DNA of 64,000 bases. It comes from Auanema rhodensis. Its lineage: Eukaryota > Nematoda > Chromadorea > Rhabditida > Rhabditidae. The translations under genes were made by a program, and so were the position numbers. Under the pieces are notes generated by a model, which was not told where the DNA came from, ran no database searches, and worked only from the letters and a program-made list of their open reading frames with translations. Where the stretch lies: assembly GCA_964057225.1 (NCBI GenBank), contig OZ059896.1, positions 19,216,501 to 19,280,500 of the forward strand. The letters run 5' to 3'. Below are positions 12,988-28,080 of the stretch, in pieces. Each line of letters begins with the position of its first letter. Position 1 is the stretch's first letter.

Positions 12988-15900
12988 CAGCTTAAAAATC
13001 CGCATCGAATGCACTATACTACATTGAAAAACGCATAATACAAAAATTAGTTATGATCGTTTGAAAAATGATGCATTAGTGTATGTTGAGTTTCCATGTA
13101 CACTCAACATTGCTTCCAAAAACATTTTGACAAAAATTTTTTCGAAAAATTTCAAAATAATTTAGCAAAAAGTAGATGTTTTTAGATTCCTTTTTTCAAG
13201 GCAAAGACGATGGACAATGTTATTCAACGAAAAAATTGATACTTCAGGGTGAAAATCGAGGATATAAGTGTGAACTTATATCAGTTGATATCTCGGTGCA
13301 TTTTTAAGCTAGCGCAAATCTGATAACACAGATCGACGCAGCTTAAAAATCCACATCGAATGCACTATACTACATTGAGAAACGCTTAATACAAAAATTA
13401 GTTATGATCGTTTGAAAAATGATGCATTAGTGTATGTTGAGTTTCCATGTACACTCAACATTGCTTCCAAAAACATTTTGACAAAAATTTTTTCGAAAAA
13501 TTTCAAAATAATTTAGCAAAAAGTAGATGTTTTTAGATTCCTTTTTTCAAGGCAAAGACGATGGACAATGTTACTCAACGAAAAAATTAATTCTTCAGGG
13601 TGAAAATCGAGGATATAAGTGTGAACTTATATCAGTTGATATCTCGGTGCATTTTTAAGCTAGCGCAAATCTGATAACACAGATCGACGCAGCTTAAAAA
13701 TCCGCATCGAATGCACTGTACTACATTGAGAAACGATTAATACAAGAATTAGTTATGATCGTTTGAAAAATGATGCATTAGTGTATGTTGAGTTTCCATG
13801 TACACTCAACATTGCTTCCAAAAACATTTTGACGAAAATTTTTTCGAAAAATTTCAAAATAATTTAGCAAAAAGTAGATGTTTTTAGATTCCTTTTTTCA
13901 AGGCAAAGACGATGGACAATGTTACTCAACAAAAAAATTAATTCTTCAGGGTGAAAATCGAGGATATAAGTGTGAACTTATATCAGTTGATATCTCGGTG
14001 CATTTTTAAGCTAGCGCAAATCTAATAACACAGATCGACGCAGCTTAAAAATCCGCATCGAATGCACTATACTACATTGAGAAACGCTTAATACAAAAAT
14101 TAGTTATGATCGTTTGAAAAATGATGCATTAGTGTATGTTGAGTTTCCATGTACACTCAACATTGCTTCCAAAAACATTTTGACAAAAATTTTTTCGAAA
14201 AATTTCAAAATAATTTAGCAAAAAGTAGATGTTTTTAGATTTCTTTTTTCAAGGCAAAGACGATGGACAATGTTATTCAACGAAAAAATTAATTCTTCAG
14301 GGTGAAAATCGAGGATATAAGTGTGAACTTATATCAGTTGATATCTCGGTGCATTTTTAAGCTAGCGCAAATCTGATAACACAGATCGACGCAGCTTAAA
14401 AATCCGCATCGAATGCACTGTACTACATTGAGAAACGCTTAATACAAAAATTAGTTATGATCGTTTGAAAAATGATGCATTAGTGTATGTTGAGTTTCCA
14501 TGTACACTCAACATTGCTTCCAAAAACATTTTGACAAAAATTTTTTCAAAAAATTTCAAAATAATTTAGCAAAAAGTAGATGTTTTTAGATTCCATTTCT
14601 CAAGGCAAAGACGATGGACAAGGTTATTCAATGAAAAAATTAATTCTTCAGGGTGAAAATCGAGGATATAAGTGTGAACTTATATCAGTTGATATCTCGG
14701 TGCATTTTTAAGCTAGCGCAAATATGATAACACAGATCGACGCAGCTTAAAAATCCGCATCGAATGCACTGTACTACATTGAGAAACGCTTAATACAAAA
14801 ATTAGTTATGATCGTTTGAAAAATGATGCATTAGTGTATGTTGAGTTTCCATGTACACTCAACATTGCTTCCAAAAACATTTTGACAAAAATTTTTTCAA
14901 AAAATTTCAAAATAATTTAGCAAAAAGTTGATGTTTTTAGATTCCATTTCTCAAGGCAAAGACGATGGACAAGGTTATTCAACGAAAAAATTAATTCTTC
15001 AGGGTGAAAATCGAGGATATAAGTGTGAACTTATATCAGTTGATATCTCGGTGCATTTTTAAGCTAGCGCAAATCTGATAACACAGATCGACGCAGCTTA
15101 AAAATCCGCATCGAATGCACTATACTACATTGAGAAACGCTTAATACAAAAATTAGTTATGATCGTTTGAAAAATGATGCATTAGTGTATGTTGAGTTTC
15201 CATGTACACTCAACATTGCTTCCAAAAACATTTTGACGAAAATTTTTTCGAAAAATTTCAAAATAATTTAGCAAAAAGTAGATGTTTTTAGATTCCTTTT
15301 TTCAAGGCAAAGACGATGGACAATGTTACTCAACAAAAAAATTAATTCTTCAGGGTGAAAATCGAGGATATAAGTGTGAACTTATATCAGTTGATATCTC
15401 GGTGCATTTTTAAGCTAGCGCAAATCTGATAACACAGAACGACGCAGCTTAAAAATCCGCATCGAATGCACTATACTACATTGAAAAACGCATAATACAA
15501 AAATTAGTTATGATCGTTTGAAAAATGATGCATTAGTGTATGTTGAGTTTCCATGTACACTCAACATTGCTTCCAAAAACATTTTGACAAAAATTTTTTC
15601 GAAAAATTTCAAGATAATTTAGCAAAAAGTAGATGTTTTTAGATTCCTTTTTTCAAGGCAAAGACGATGGACAATGTTATTCAACGAAAAAATTAATTCT
15701 TCAGGGTGAAAATCGAGGATATAAGTGTGAACTTATATCAGTTGATATCTCGGTGCATTTTTAAGCTAGCGCAAATCTGATAACACAGATCGACGCAGCT
15801 TAAAAATCCACATCGAATGCACTATACTACATTGAGAAACGCTTAATACAAAAATTAGTTATGATCGTTTGAAAAATGATGCATTAGTGTATGTTGAGTT

Positions 15901-16848
15901 TCCATGTACACTCAACATTGCTTCCAAAAACATTTTGACAAAAATTTTTTCGAAAAATTTCAAAATAATTTAGCAAAAAGTAGATGTTTTTAGATTTCTT
16001 TTTTCAAGGCAAAGACGATGGACAATGTTATTCAACGAAAAAATTAATTCTTCAGGGTGAAAATCGAGGATATAAGTGTGAACTTATATCAGTTGATATC
16101 TCGGTGCATTTTTAAGCTAGCGCAAATCTGATAACACAGATCGACGCAGCTTAAAAATTCGCATCGAATGCACTATACCACATTGAGAAACGCTTAATAC
16201 AAAAATTAGTTATGATCGTTTGAAAAATGATGCATTAGTGTATGTTGAGTTTCCATGTACACTCAACATTGCTTCCAAAAACATTTTGACGAAAATTTTT
16301 TCGAAAAATTTCAAAATAATTTAGCAAAAAGTAGATGTTTTTAGATTTCTTTTTTCAAGGCAAAGACGATGGACAATGTTATTCAACGAAAAAATTAATT
16401 CTTCAGGGTGAAAATCGAGGATATAAGTGTGAACTTATATCAGTTGATATCTCGGTGCATTTTTAAGCTAGCGCAAATCTGATAACACAGATCGACGCAG
16501 CTTAAAAATCCGCATCGAATGCACTGTACTACATTGAGAAACGCTTAATACAAAAATTAGTTATGATCGTTTGAAAAATGATGCATTAGTGTATGTTGAG
16601 TTTCCATGTACACTCAACATTGCTTCCAAAAACATTTTGACAAAAATTTTTTCAAAAAATTTCAAAATAATTTAGCAAAAAGTAGATGTTTTTAGATTCC
16701 ATTTCTCAAGGCAAAGACGATGGACAAGGTGATTCAACGAAAAAATTAATTCTTCAGGGTGAAAATCGAGGATATAAGTGTGAACTTATATCAGTTGATA
16801 TCTCGGTGCATTTTTAAGCTAGCGCAAATCTGATAACACAGATCGACG

Positions 16849-18954
16849 CAGCTTAAAAATCCGCATCGAATGCACTATACTACATTGAGAAACGCTTAAT
16901 ACAAAAATTAGTTATGATCGTTTGAAAAATGATGCATTAGTGTATGTTGAGTTTCCATGTACACTCAACATTGCTTCCAAAAACATTTTGACAAAAATTT
17001 TTTCGAAAAATTTCAAAATAATTTAGCAAAAAGTAGATGTTTTTAGATTCCTTTTTTCAAGGCAAAGACGATGGACAATGTTATTCAACGAAAAAATTAA
17101 TTCTTTAGGGTGAAAATCGAGGATATAAGTGTGAACTTATATCAGTTGATATCTCGGTGCATTTTTAAGCTAGCGCAAATCTGATAACACAGATCGACGC
17201 AGCTTAAAAATCCACATCGAATGCACTATACTACATTGAGAAACGCTTAATACAAAAATTAGTTATGATCGTTTGAAAAATGATGCATTAGTGTATGTTG
17301 AGTTTCCATGTACACTCAACATTGCTTCCAAAAACATTTTGACGAAAATTTTTTCGAAAAATTTCAAAATAATTTAGCAAAAAATAGATGTTTTTAGATT
17401 CCTTTTTTCAAGGCAAAGACGATGGACAATGTTACTCAACAAAAAAATTAATTCTTCAGGGTGAAAATCGAGGATATAAGTGTGAACTTATATCAGTTGA
17501 TATCTCGGTGCATTTTTAAGCTAGCGCAAATCTGATAACACAGATCGACGCAGCTTAAAAATCCGCATCGAATGCACTATACTACATTGAGAAACGCTTA
17601 ATACAAAAATTAGTTATGATCGTTTGAAAAATGATGCATTAGTGTATGTTGAGTTTCCATGTACACTCAACATTGCTTCCAAAAACATTTTGACGAAAAT
17701 TTTTTCGAAAAATTTCAAAATAATTTAGCAAAAAGTAGATGTTTTTAGATTCCTTTTTTCAAGGCAAAGACGATGGACAATGTTACTCAACAAAAAAATT
17801 AATTCTTCAGGGTGAAAATCGAGGATATAAGTGTGAACTTATATCAGTTGATATCTCGGTGCATTTTTAAGCTAGCGCAAATCTGATAACACAGATCGAC
17901 GCAGCTTAAAAATCCGCATCGAATGCACTATACTACATTGAGAAACGCTTAATACAAAAATTAGTTATGATCGTTTGAAAAATGATGCATTAGTGTATGT
18001 TGAGTTTCCATGTACACTCAACATTGCTTCCAAAAACATTTTGACAAAAATTTTTTCGAAAAATTTCAAAATAATTTAGCAAAAAGTAGATGTTTTTAGA
18101 TTCCTTTTTTCAAGGCAAAGACGATGGACAATGTTATTCAACGAAAAAATTAATTCTTTAGGGTGAAAATCGAGGATATAAGTGTGAACTTATATCAGTT
18201 GATATCTCGGTGCATTTTTAAGCTAGCGCAAATCTGATAACACAGATCGACGCAGCTTAAAAATCCACATCGAATGCACTATACTACATTGAGAAACGCT
18301 TAATACAAAAATTAGTTATGATCGTTTGAAAAATGATGCATTAGTGTATGTTGAGTTTCCATGTACACTCAACATTGCTTCCAAAAACATTTTGACGAAA
18401 ATTTTTTCGAAAAATTTCAAAATAATTTAGCAAAAAATAGATGTTTTTAGATTCCTTTTTTCAAGGCAAAGACGATGGACAATGTTACTCAACAAAAAAA
18501 TTAATTCTTCAGGGTGAAAATCGAGGATATAAGTGTGAACTTATATCAGTTGATATCTCGGTGCATTTTTAAGCTAGCGCAAATCTGATAACACAGATCG
18601 ACGCAGCTTAAAAATCCGCATCGAATGCACTATACTACATTGAGAAACGCTTAATACAAAAATTAGTTATGATCGTTTGAAAAATGATGCATTAGTGTAT
18701 GTTGAGTTTCCATGTACACTCAACATTGCTTCCAAAAACATTTTGACGAAAATTTTTTCGAAAAATTTCAAAATAATTTAGCAAAAAGTAGATGTTTTTA
18801 GATTCCTTTTTTCAAGGCAAAGACGATGGACAATGTTACTCAACAAAAAAATTAATTCTTCAGGGTGAAAATCGAGGATATAAGTGTGAACTTATATCAG
18901 TTGATATCTCGGTGCATTTTTAAGCTAGCGCAAATCTGATAACACAGAACGACG
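16849..18954 (+). repeat. Three-monomer (1053-bp) repeat, two tandem copies
   Basis: Each copy is a CTTTAGGG monomer, then an AATCCACATCG + GACGAAAA + AAATAG monomer, then a GACGAAAA + AGTAG + CAACAA monomer. The second copy ends in CAGAACG instead of CAGATCG, the same end that precedes the CATAATAC monomer type elsewhere. Confidence 0.75.
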
Positions 18955-21900
18955 CAGCTTAAAAATCCGCATCGAATGCACTATACTACATTGAAAAACG
19001 CATAATACAAAAATTAGTTATGATCGTTTGAAAAATGATGCATTAGTGTATGTTGAGTTTCCATGTACACTCAACATTGCTTCCAAAAACATTTTGACAA
19101 AAATTTTTTCGAAAAATTTCAAAATAATTTAGCAAAAAGTAGATGTTTTTAGATTCCTTTTTTCAAGGCAAAGACGATGGACAATGTTATTCAACGAAAA
19201 AATTGATACTTCAGGGTGAAAATCGAGGATATAAGTGTGAACTTATATCAGTTGATATCTCGGTGCATTTTTAAGCTAGCGCAAATCTGATAACACAGAT
19301 CGACGCAGCTTAAAAATCCACATCGAATGCACTATACTACATTGAGAAACGCTTAATACAAAAATTAGTTATGATCGTTTGAAAAATGATGCATTAGTGT
19401 ATGTTGAGTTTCCATGTACACTCAACATTGCTTCCAAAAACATTTTGACAAAAATTTTTTCGAAAAATTTCAAAATAATTTAGCAAAAAGTAGATGTTTT
19501 TAGATTCCTTTTTTCAAGGCAAAGACGATGGACAATGTTACTCAACGAAAAAATTAATTCTTCAGGGTGAAAATCGAGGATATAAGTGTGAACTTATATC
19601 AGTTGATATCTCGGTGCATTTTTAAGCTAGCGCAAATCTGATAACACAGATCGACGCAGCTTAAAAATCCGCATCGAATGCACTGTACTACATTGAGAAA
19701 CGATTAATACAAGAATTAGTTATGATCGTTTGAAAAATGATGCATTAGTGTATGTTGAGTTTCCATGTACACTCAACATTGCTTCCAAAAACATTTTGAC
19801 AAAAATTTTTTCGAAAAATTTCAAAATAATTTAGCAAAAAGTAGATGTTTTCAGATTCCATTTCTCAAGGCAAAGACGATGGACAAGGTTATTCAACGAA
19901 AAAATTAATTCTTCAGGGTGAAAATCGAGGATATAAGTGTGAACTTATATCAGTTGATATCTCGGTGCATTTTTAAGCTAGCGCAAATCTGATAACACAG
20001 ATCGACGCAGCTTAAAAATCCGCATCGAATGCACTATACTACATTGAGAAACGCTTAATACAAAAATTAGTTATGATCGTTTGAAAAATGATGCATTAGT
20101 GTATGTTGAGTTTCCATGTACACTCAACATTGCTTCCAAAAACATTTTGACGAAAATTTTTTCGAAAAATTTCAAAATAATTTAGCAAAAAGTAGATGTT
20201 TTTAGATTCCTTTTTTCAAGGCAAAGACGATGGACAATGTTACTCAACAAAAAAATTAATTCTTCAGGGTGAAAATCGAGGATATAAGTGTGAACTTATA
20301 TCAGTTGATATCTCGGTGCATTTTTAAGCTAGCGCAAATCTAATAACACAGATCGACGCAGCTTAAAAATCCGCATCGAATGCACTATACTACATTGAGA
20401 AACGCTTAATACAAAAATTAGTTATGATCGTTTGAAAAATGATGCATTAGTGTATGTTGAGTTTCCATGTACACTCAACATTGCTTCCAAAAACATTTTG
20501 ACAAAAATTTTTTCGAAAAATTTCAAAATAATTTAGCAAAAAGTAGATGTTTTTAGATTTCTTTTTTCAAGGCAAAGACGATGGACAATGTTATTCAACG
20601 AAAAAATTAATTCTTCAGGGTGAAAATCGAGGATATAAGTGTGAACTTATATCAGTTGATATCTCGGTGCATTTTTAAGCTAGCGCAAATCTGATAACAC
20701 AGATCGACGCAGCTTAAAAATCCGCATCGAATGCACTGTACTACATTGAGAAACGCTTAATACAAAAATTAGTTATGATCGTTTGAAAAATGATGCATTA
20801 GTGTATGTTGAGTTTCCATGTACACTCAACATTGCTTCCAAAAACATTTTGACAAAAATTTTTTCGAAAAATTTCAAAATAATTTAGCAAAAAGTAGATG
20901 TTTTTAGATTTCTTTTTTCAAGGCAAAGACGATGGACAATGTTATTCAACGAAAAAATTAATTCTTCAGGGTGAAAATCGAGGATATAAGTGTGAACTTA
21001 TATCAGTTGATATCTCGGTGCATTTTTAAGCTAGCGCAAATCTGATAACACAGATCGACGCAGCTTAAAAATCCGCATCGAATGCACTGTACTACATTGA
21101 GAAACGCTTAATACAAAAATTAGTTATGATCGTTTGAAAAATGATGCATTAGTGTATGTTGAGTTTCCATGTACACTCAACATTGCTTCCAAAAACATTT
21201 TGACAAAAATTTTTTCAAAAAATTTCAAAATAATTTAGCAAAAAGTAGATGTTTTTAGATTCCATTTCTCAAGGCAAAGACGATGGACAAGGTTATTCAA
21301 TGAAAAAATTAATTCTTCAGGGTGAAAATCGAGGATATAAGTGTGAACTTATATCAGTTGATATCTCGGTGCATTTTTAAGCTAGCGCAAATATGATAAC
21401 ACAGATCGACGCAGCTTAAAAATCCGCATCGAATGCACTGTACTACATTGAGAAACGCTTAATACAAAAATTAGTTATGATCGTTTGAAAAATGATGCAT
21501 TAGTGTATGTTGAGTTTCCATGTACACTCAACATTGCTTCCAAAAACATTTTGACAAAAATTTTTTCAAAAAATTTCAAAATAATTTAGCAAAAAGTTGA
21601 TGTTTTTAGATTCCATTTCTCAAGGCAAAGACGATGGACAAGGTTATTCAACGAAAAAATTAATTCTTCAGGGTGAAAATCGAGGATATGAGTGTGAACT
21701 TATATCAGTTGATATCTCGGTGCATTTTTAAGCTAGCGCAAATCTGATAACACAGATCGACGCAGCTTAAAAATCCGCATCGAATGCACTATACTACATT
21801 GAGAAACGCTTAATACAAAAATTAGTTATGATCGTTTGAAAAATGATGCATTAGTGTATGTTGAGTTTCCATGTACACTCAACATTGCTTCCAAAAACAT

Positions 21901-24900
21901 TTTGACGAAAATTTTTTCGAAAAATTTCAAAATAATTTAGCAAAAAGTAGATGTTTTTAGATTCCTTTTTTCAAGGCAAAGACGATGGACAATGTTACTC
22001 AACAAAAAAATTAATTCTTCAGGGTGAAAATCGAGGATATAAGTGTGAACTTATATCAGTTGATATCTCGGTGCATTTTTAAGCTAGCGCAAATCTGATA
22101 ACACAGAACGACGCAGCTTAAAAATCCGCATCGAATGCACTATACTACATTGAAAAACGCATAATACAAAAATTAGTTATGATCGTTTGAAAAATGATGC
22201 ATTAGTGTATGTTGAGTTTCCATGTACACTCAACATTGCTTCCAAAAACATTTTGACAAAAATTTTTTCGAAAAATTTCAAGATAATTTAGCAAAAAGTA
22301 GATGTTTTTAGATTCCTTTTTTCAAGGCAAAGACGATGGACAATGTTATTCAACGAAAAAATTAATTCTTCAGGGTGAAAATCGAGGATATAAGTGTGAA
22401 CTTATATCAGTTGATATCTCGGTGCATTTTTAAGCTAGCGCAAATCTGATAACACAGATCGACGCAGCTTAAAAATCCACATCGAATGCACTATACTACA
22501 TTGAGAAACGCTTAATACAAAAATTAGTTATGATCGTTTGAAAAATGATGCATTAGTGTATGTTGAGTTTCCATGTACACTCAACATTGCTTCCAAAAAC
22601 ATTTTGACGAAAATTTTTTCGAAAAATTTCAAAATAATTTAGCAAAAAGTAGATGTTTTTAGATTCCTTTTTTCAAGGCAAAGACGATGGACAATGTTAC
22701 TCAACAAAAAAATTAATTCTTCAGGGTGAAAATCGAGGATATAAGTGTGAACTTATATCAGTTGATATCTCGGTGCATTTTTAAGCTAGCGCAAATCTGA
22801 TAACACAGAACGACGCAGCTTAAAAATCCGCATCGAATGCACTATACTACATTGAAAAACGCATAATACAAAAATTAGTTATGATCGTTTGAAAAATGAT
22901 GCATTAGTGTATGTTGAGTTTCCATGTACACTCAACATTGCTTCCAAAAACATTTTGACAAAAATTTTTTCGAAAAATTTCAAGATAATTTAGCAAAAAG
23001 TAGATGTTTTTAGATTCCTTTTTTCAAGGCAAAGACGATGGACAATGTTATTCAACGAAAAAATTAATTCTTCAGGGTGAAAATCGAGGATATAAGTGTG
23101 AACTTATATCAGTTGATATCTCGGTGCATTTTTAAGCTAGCGCAAATCTGATAACACAGATCGACGCAGCTTAAAAATCCACATCGAATGCACTATACTA
23201 CATTGAGAAACGCTTAATACAAAAATTAGTTATGATCGTTTGAAAAATGATGCATTAGTGTATGTTGAGTTTCCATGTACACTCAACATTGCTTCCAAAA
23301 ACATTTTGACGAAAATTTTTTCGAAAAATTTCAAAATAATTTAGCAAAAAGTAGATGTTTTTAGATTCCTTTTTTCAAGGCAAAGACGATGGACAATGTT
23401 ACTCAACAAAAAAATTAATTCTTCAGGGTGAAAATCGAGGATATAAGTGTGAACTTATATCAGTTGATATCTCGGTGCATTTTTAAGCTAGCGCAAATCT
23501 GATAACACAGAACGACGCAGCTTAAAAATCCGCATCGAATGCACTATACTACATTGAAAAACGCATAATACAAAAATTAGTTATGATCGTTTGAAAAATG
23601 ATGCATTAGTGTATGTTGAGTTTCCATGTACACTCAACATTGCTTCCAAAAACATTTTGACAAAAATTTTTTCGAAAAATTTCAAAATAATTTAGCAAAA
23701 AGTAGATGTTTTTAGATTCCTTTTTTCAAGGCAAAGACGATGGACAATGTTATTCAACGAAAAAATTGATACTTCAGGGTGAAAATCGAGGATATAAGTG
23801 TGAACTTATATCAGTTGATATCTCGGTGCATTTTTAAGCTAGCGCAAATCTGATAACACAGATCGACGCAGCTTAAAAATCCACATCGAATGCACTATAC
23901 TACATTGAGAAACGCTTAATACAAAAATTAGTTATGATCGTTTGAAAAATGATGCATTAGTGTATGTTGAGTTTCCATGTACACTCAACATTGCTTCCAA
24001 AAACATTTTGACAAAAATTTTTTCGAAAAATTTCAAAATAATTTAGCAAAAAGTAGATGTTTTTAGATTCCTTTTTTCAAGGCAAAGACGATGGACAATG
24101 TTACTCAACGAAAAAATTAATTCTTCAGGGTGAAAATCGAGGATATAAGTGTGAACTTATATCAGTTGATATCTCGGTGCATTTTTAAGCTAGCGCAAAT
24201 CTGATAACACAGATCGACGCAGCTTAAAAATCCGCATCGAATGCACTGTACTACATTGAGAAACGATTAATACAAGAATTAGTTATGATCGTTTGAAAAA
24301 TGATGCATTAGTGTATGTTGAGTTTCCATGTACACTCAACATTGCTTCCAAAAACATTTTGACAAAAATTTTTTCGAAAAATTTCAAAATAATTTAGCAA
24401 AAAGTAGATGTTTTTAGATTCCATTTCTCAAGGCAAAGACGATGGACAAGGTTATTCAACGAAAAAATTAATTCTTCAGGGTGAAAATCGAGGATATAAG
24501 TGTGAACTTATATCAGTTGATATCTCGGTGCATTTTTAAGCTAGCGCAAATCTGATAACACAGATCGACGCAGCTTAAAAATCCGCATCGAATGCACTAT
24601 ACTACATTGAGAAACGCTTAATACAAAAATTAGTTATGATCGTTTGAAAAATGATGCATTAGTGTATGTTGAGTTTCCATGTACACTCAACATTGCTTCC
24701 AAAAACATTTTGACGAAAATTTTTTCGAAAAATTTCAAAATAATTTAGCAAAAAGTAGATGTTTTTAGATTCCTTTTTTCAAGGCAAAGACGATGGACAA
24801 TGTTACTCAACAAAAAAATTAATTCTTCAGGGTGAAAATCGAGGATATAAGTGTGAACTTATATCAGTTGATATCTCGGTGCATTTTTAAGCTAGCGCAA

Positions 24901-27900
24901 ATCTAATAACACAGATCGACGCAGCTTAAAAATCCGCATCGAATGCACTATACTACATTGAGAAACGCTTAATACAAAAATTAGTTATGATCGTTTGAAA
25001 AATGATGCATTAGTGTATGTTGAGTTTCCATGTACACTCAACATTGCTTCCAAAAACATTTTGACAAAAATTTTTTCGAAAAATTTCAAAATAATTTAGC
25101 AAAAAGTAGATGTTTTTAGATTTCTTTTTTCAAGGCAAAGACGATGGACAATGTTATTCAACGAAAAAATTAATTCTTCAGGGTGAAAATCGAGGATATA
25201 AGTGTGAACTTATATCAGTTGATATCTCGGTGCATTTTTAAGCTAGCGCAAATCTGATAACACAGATCGACGCAGCTTAAAAATCCGCATCGAATGCACT
25301 GTACTACATTGAGAAACGCTTAATACAAAAATTAGTTATGATCGTTTGAAAAATGATGCATTAGTTTATGTTGAGTTTCCATGTACACTCAACATTGCTT
25401 CCAAAAACATTTTGACAAAAATTTTTTCGAAAAATTTCAAAATAATTTAGCAAAAAGTAGATGTTTTTAGATTTCTTTTTTCAAGGCAAAGACGATGGAC
25501 AATGTTATTCAACGAAAAAATTAATTCTTCAGGGTGAAAATCGAGGATATAAGTGTGAACTTATATCAGTTGATATCTCGGTGCATTTTTAAGCTAGCGC
25601 AAATCTGATAACACAGATCGACGCAGCTTAAAAATCCGCATCGAATGCACTGTACTACATTGAGAAACGCTTAATACAAAAATTAGTTATGATCGTTTGA
25701 AAAATGATGCATTAGTGTATGTTGAGTTTCCATGTACACTCAACATTGCTTCCAAAAACATTTTGACAAAAATTTTTTCAAAAAATTTCAAAATAATTTA
25801 GCAAAAAGTAGATGTTTTTAGATTCCATTTCTCAAGGCAAAGACGATGGACAAGGTTATTCAATGAAAAAATTAATTCTTCAGGGTGAAAATCGAGGATA
25901 TAAGTGTGAACTTATATCAGTTGATATCTCGGTGCATTTTTAAGCTAGCGCAAATATGATAACACAGATCGACGCAGCTTAAAAATCCGCATCGAATGCA
26001 CTGTACTACATTGAGAAACGCTTAATACAAAAATTAGTTATGATCGTTTGAAAAATGATGCATTAGTGTATGTTGAGTTTCCATGTACACTCAACATTGC
26101 TTCCAAAAACATTTTGACAAAAATTTTTTCAAAAAATTTCAAAATAATTTAGCAAAAAGTTGATGTTTTTAGATTCCATTTCTCAAGGCAAAGACGATGG
26201 ACAAGGTTATTCAACGAAAAAATTAATTCTTCAGGGTGAAAATCGAGGATATGAGTGTGAACTTATATCAGTTGATATCTCGGTGCATTTTTAAGCTAGC
26301 GCAAATCTGATAACACAGATCGACGCAGCTTAAAAATCCGCATCGAATGCACTATACTACATTGAGAAACGCTTAATACAAAAATTAGTTATGATCGTTT
26401 GAAAAATGATGCATTAGTGTATGTTGAGTTTCCATGTACACTCAACATTGCTTCCAAAAACATTTTGACGAAAATTTTTTCGAAAAATTTCAAAATAATT
26501 TAGCAAAAAGTAGATGTTTTTAGATTCCTTTTTTCAAGGCAAAGACGATGGACAATGTTACTCAACAAAAAAATTAATTCTTCAGGGTGAAAATCGAGGA
26601 TATAAGTGTGAACTTATATCAGTTGATATCTCGGTGCATTTTTAAGCTAGCGCAAATCTGATAACACAGAACGACGCAGCTTAAAAATCCGCATCGAATG
26701 CACTATACTACATTGAAAAACGCATAATACAAAAATTAGTTATGATCGTTTGAAAAATGATGCATTAGTGTATGTTGAGTTTCCATGTACACTCAACATT
26801 GCTTCCAAAAACATTTTGACAAAAATTTTTTCGAAAAATTTCAAGATAATTTAGCAAAAAGTAGATGTTTTTAGATTCCTTTTTTCAAGGCAAAGACGAT
26901 GGACAATGTTATTCAACGAAAAAATTAATTCTTCAGGGTGAAAATCGAGGATATAAGTGTGAACTTATATCAGTTGATATCTCGGTGCATTTTTAAGCTA
27001 GCGCAAATCTGATAACACAGATCGACGCAGCTTAAAAATCCACATCGAATGCACTATACTACATTGAGAAACGCTTAATACAAAAATTAGTTATGATCGT
27101 TTGAAAAATGATGCATTAGTGTATGTTGAGTTTCCATGTACACTCAACATTGCTTCCAAAAACATTTTGACAAAAATTTTTTCGAAAAATTTCAAAATAA
27201 TTTAGCAAAAAGTAGATGTTTTTAGATTCCTTTTTTCAAGGCAAAGACGATGGACAATGTTACTCAACGAAAAAATTAATTCTTCAGGGTGAAAATCGAG
27301 GATATAAGTGTGAACTTATATCAGTTGATATCTCGGTGCATTTTTAAGCTAGCGCAAATCTGATAACACAGATCGACGCAGCTTAAAAATTCGCATCGAA
27401 TGCACTATACCACATTGAGAAACGCTTAATACAAAAATTAGTTATGATCGTTTGAAAAATGATGCATTAGTGTATGTTGAGTTTCCATGTACACTCAACA
27501 TTGCTTCCAAAAACATTTTGACGAAAATTTTTTCGAAAAATTTCAAAATAATTTAGCAAAAAGTAGATGTTTTTAGATTTCTTTTTTCAAGGCAAAGACG
27601 ATGGACAATGTTATTCAACGAAAAAATTAATTCTTCAGGGTGAAAATCGAGGATATAAGTGTGAACTTATATCAGTTGATATCTCGGTGCATTTTTAAGC
27701 TAGCGCAAATCTGATAACACAGATCGACGCAGCTTAAAAATCCGCATCGAATGCACTGTACTACATTGAGAAACGCTTAATACAAAAATTAGTTATGATC
27801 GTTTGAAAAATGATGCATTAGTGTATGTTGAGTTTCCATGTACACTCAACATTGCTTCCAAAAACATTTTGACAAAAATTTTTTCAAAAAATTTCAAAAT

Positions 27901-28080
27901 AATTTAGCAAAAAGTAGATGTTTTTAGATTCCATTTCTCAAGGCAAAGACGATGGACAAGGTGATTCAACGAAAAAATTAATTCTTCAGGGTGAAAATCG
28001 AGGATATAAGTGTGAACTTATATCAGTTGATATCTCGGTGCATTTTTAAGCTAGCGCAAATCTGATAACACAGATCGACG
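18955..28080 (+). repeat. 13-monomer (4563-bp) period with a 10-monomer shared block
   Basis: Monomers 18955-22464 recur as 23518-27027. Ordered markers are ATTGAAAAACGCATAATAC with GATACTTC; AATCCACATCG; CGATTAATACAAG with CCATTTCTC; CTAATAAC; GATTTC; CTGTAC + GATTTC; TTCAATG + AATATGAT; AGTTGATG + GATATGAG; CAGAACG; CATAATAC + CAAGAT. Differences seen are GTTTTCAGATT near 19850 and TTAGTTTATG near 25364. The copies part company at the eleventh monomer. An older, partly rearranged relative lies at 12988-15795. Confidence 0.8.
22114..23517 (+). repeat. Two-monomer (702-bp) tandem duplication inside the 13-monomer period
   Basis: The pair ATTGAAAAACGCATAATAC + CAAGAT, then AATCCACATCG + GACGAAAA + CAGAACG, occurs at 22114-22815 and again at 22816-23517. 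It is absent from the matching place after 27027, so the dimer was copied after the larger block arose, or lost from the other copy. Confidence 0.75.
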
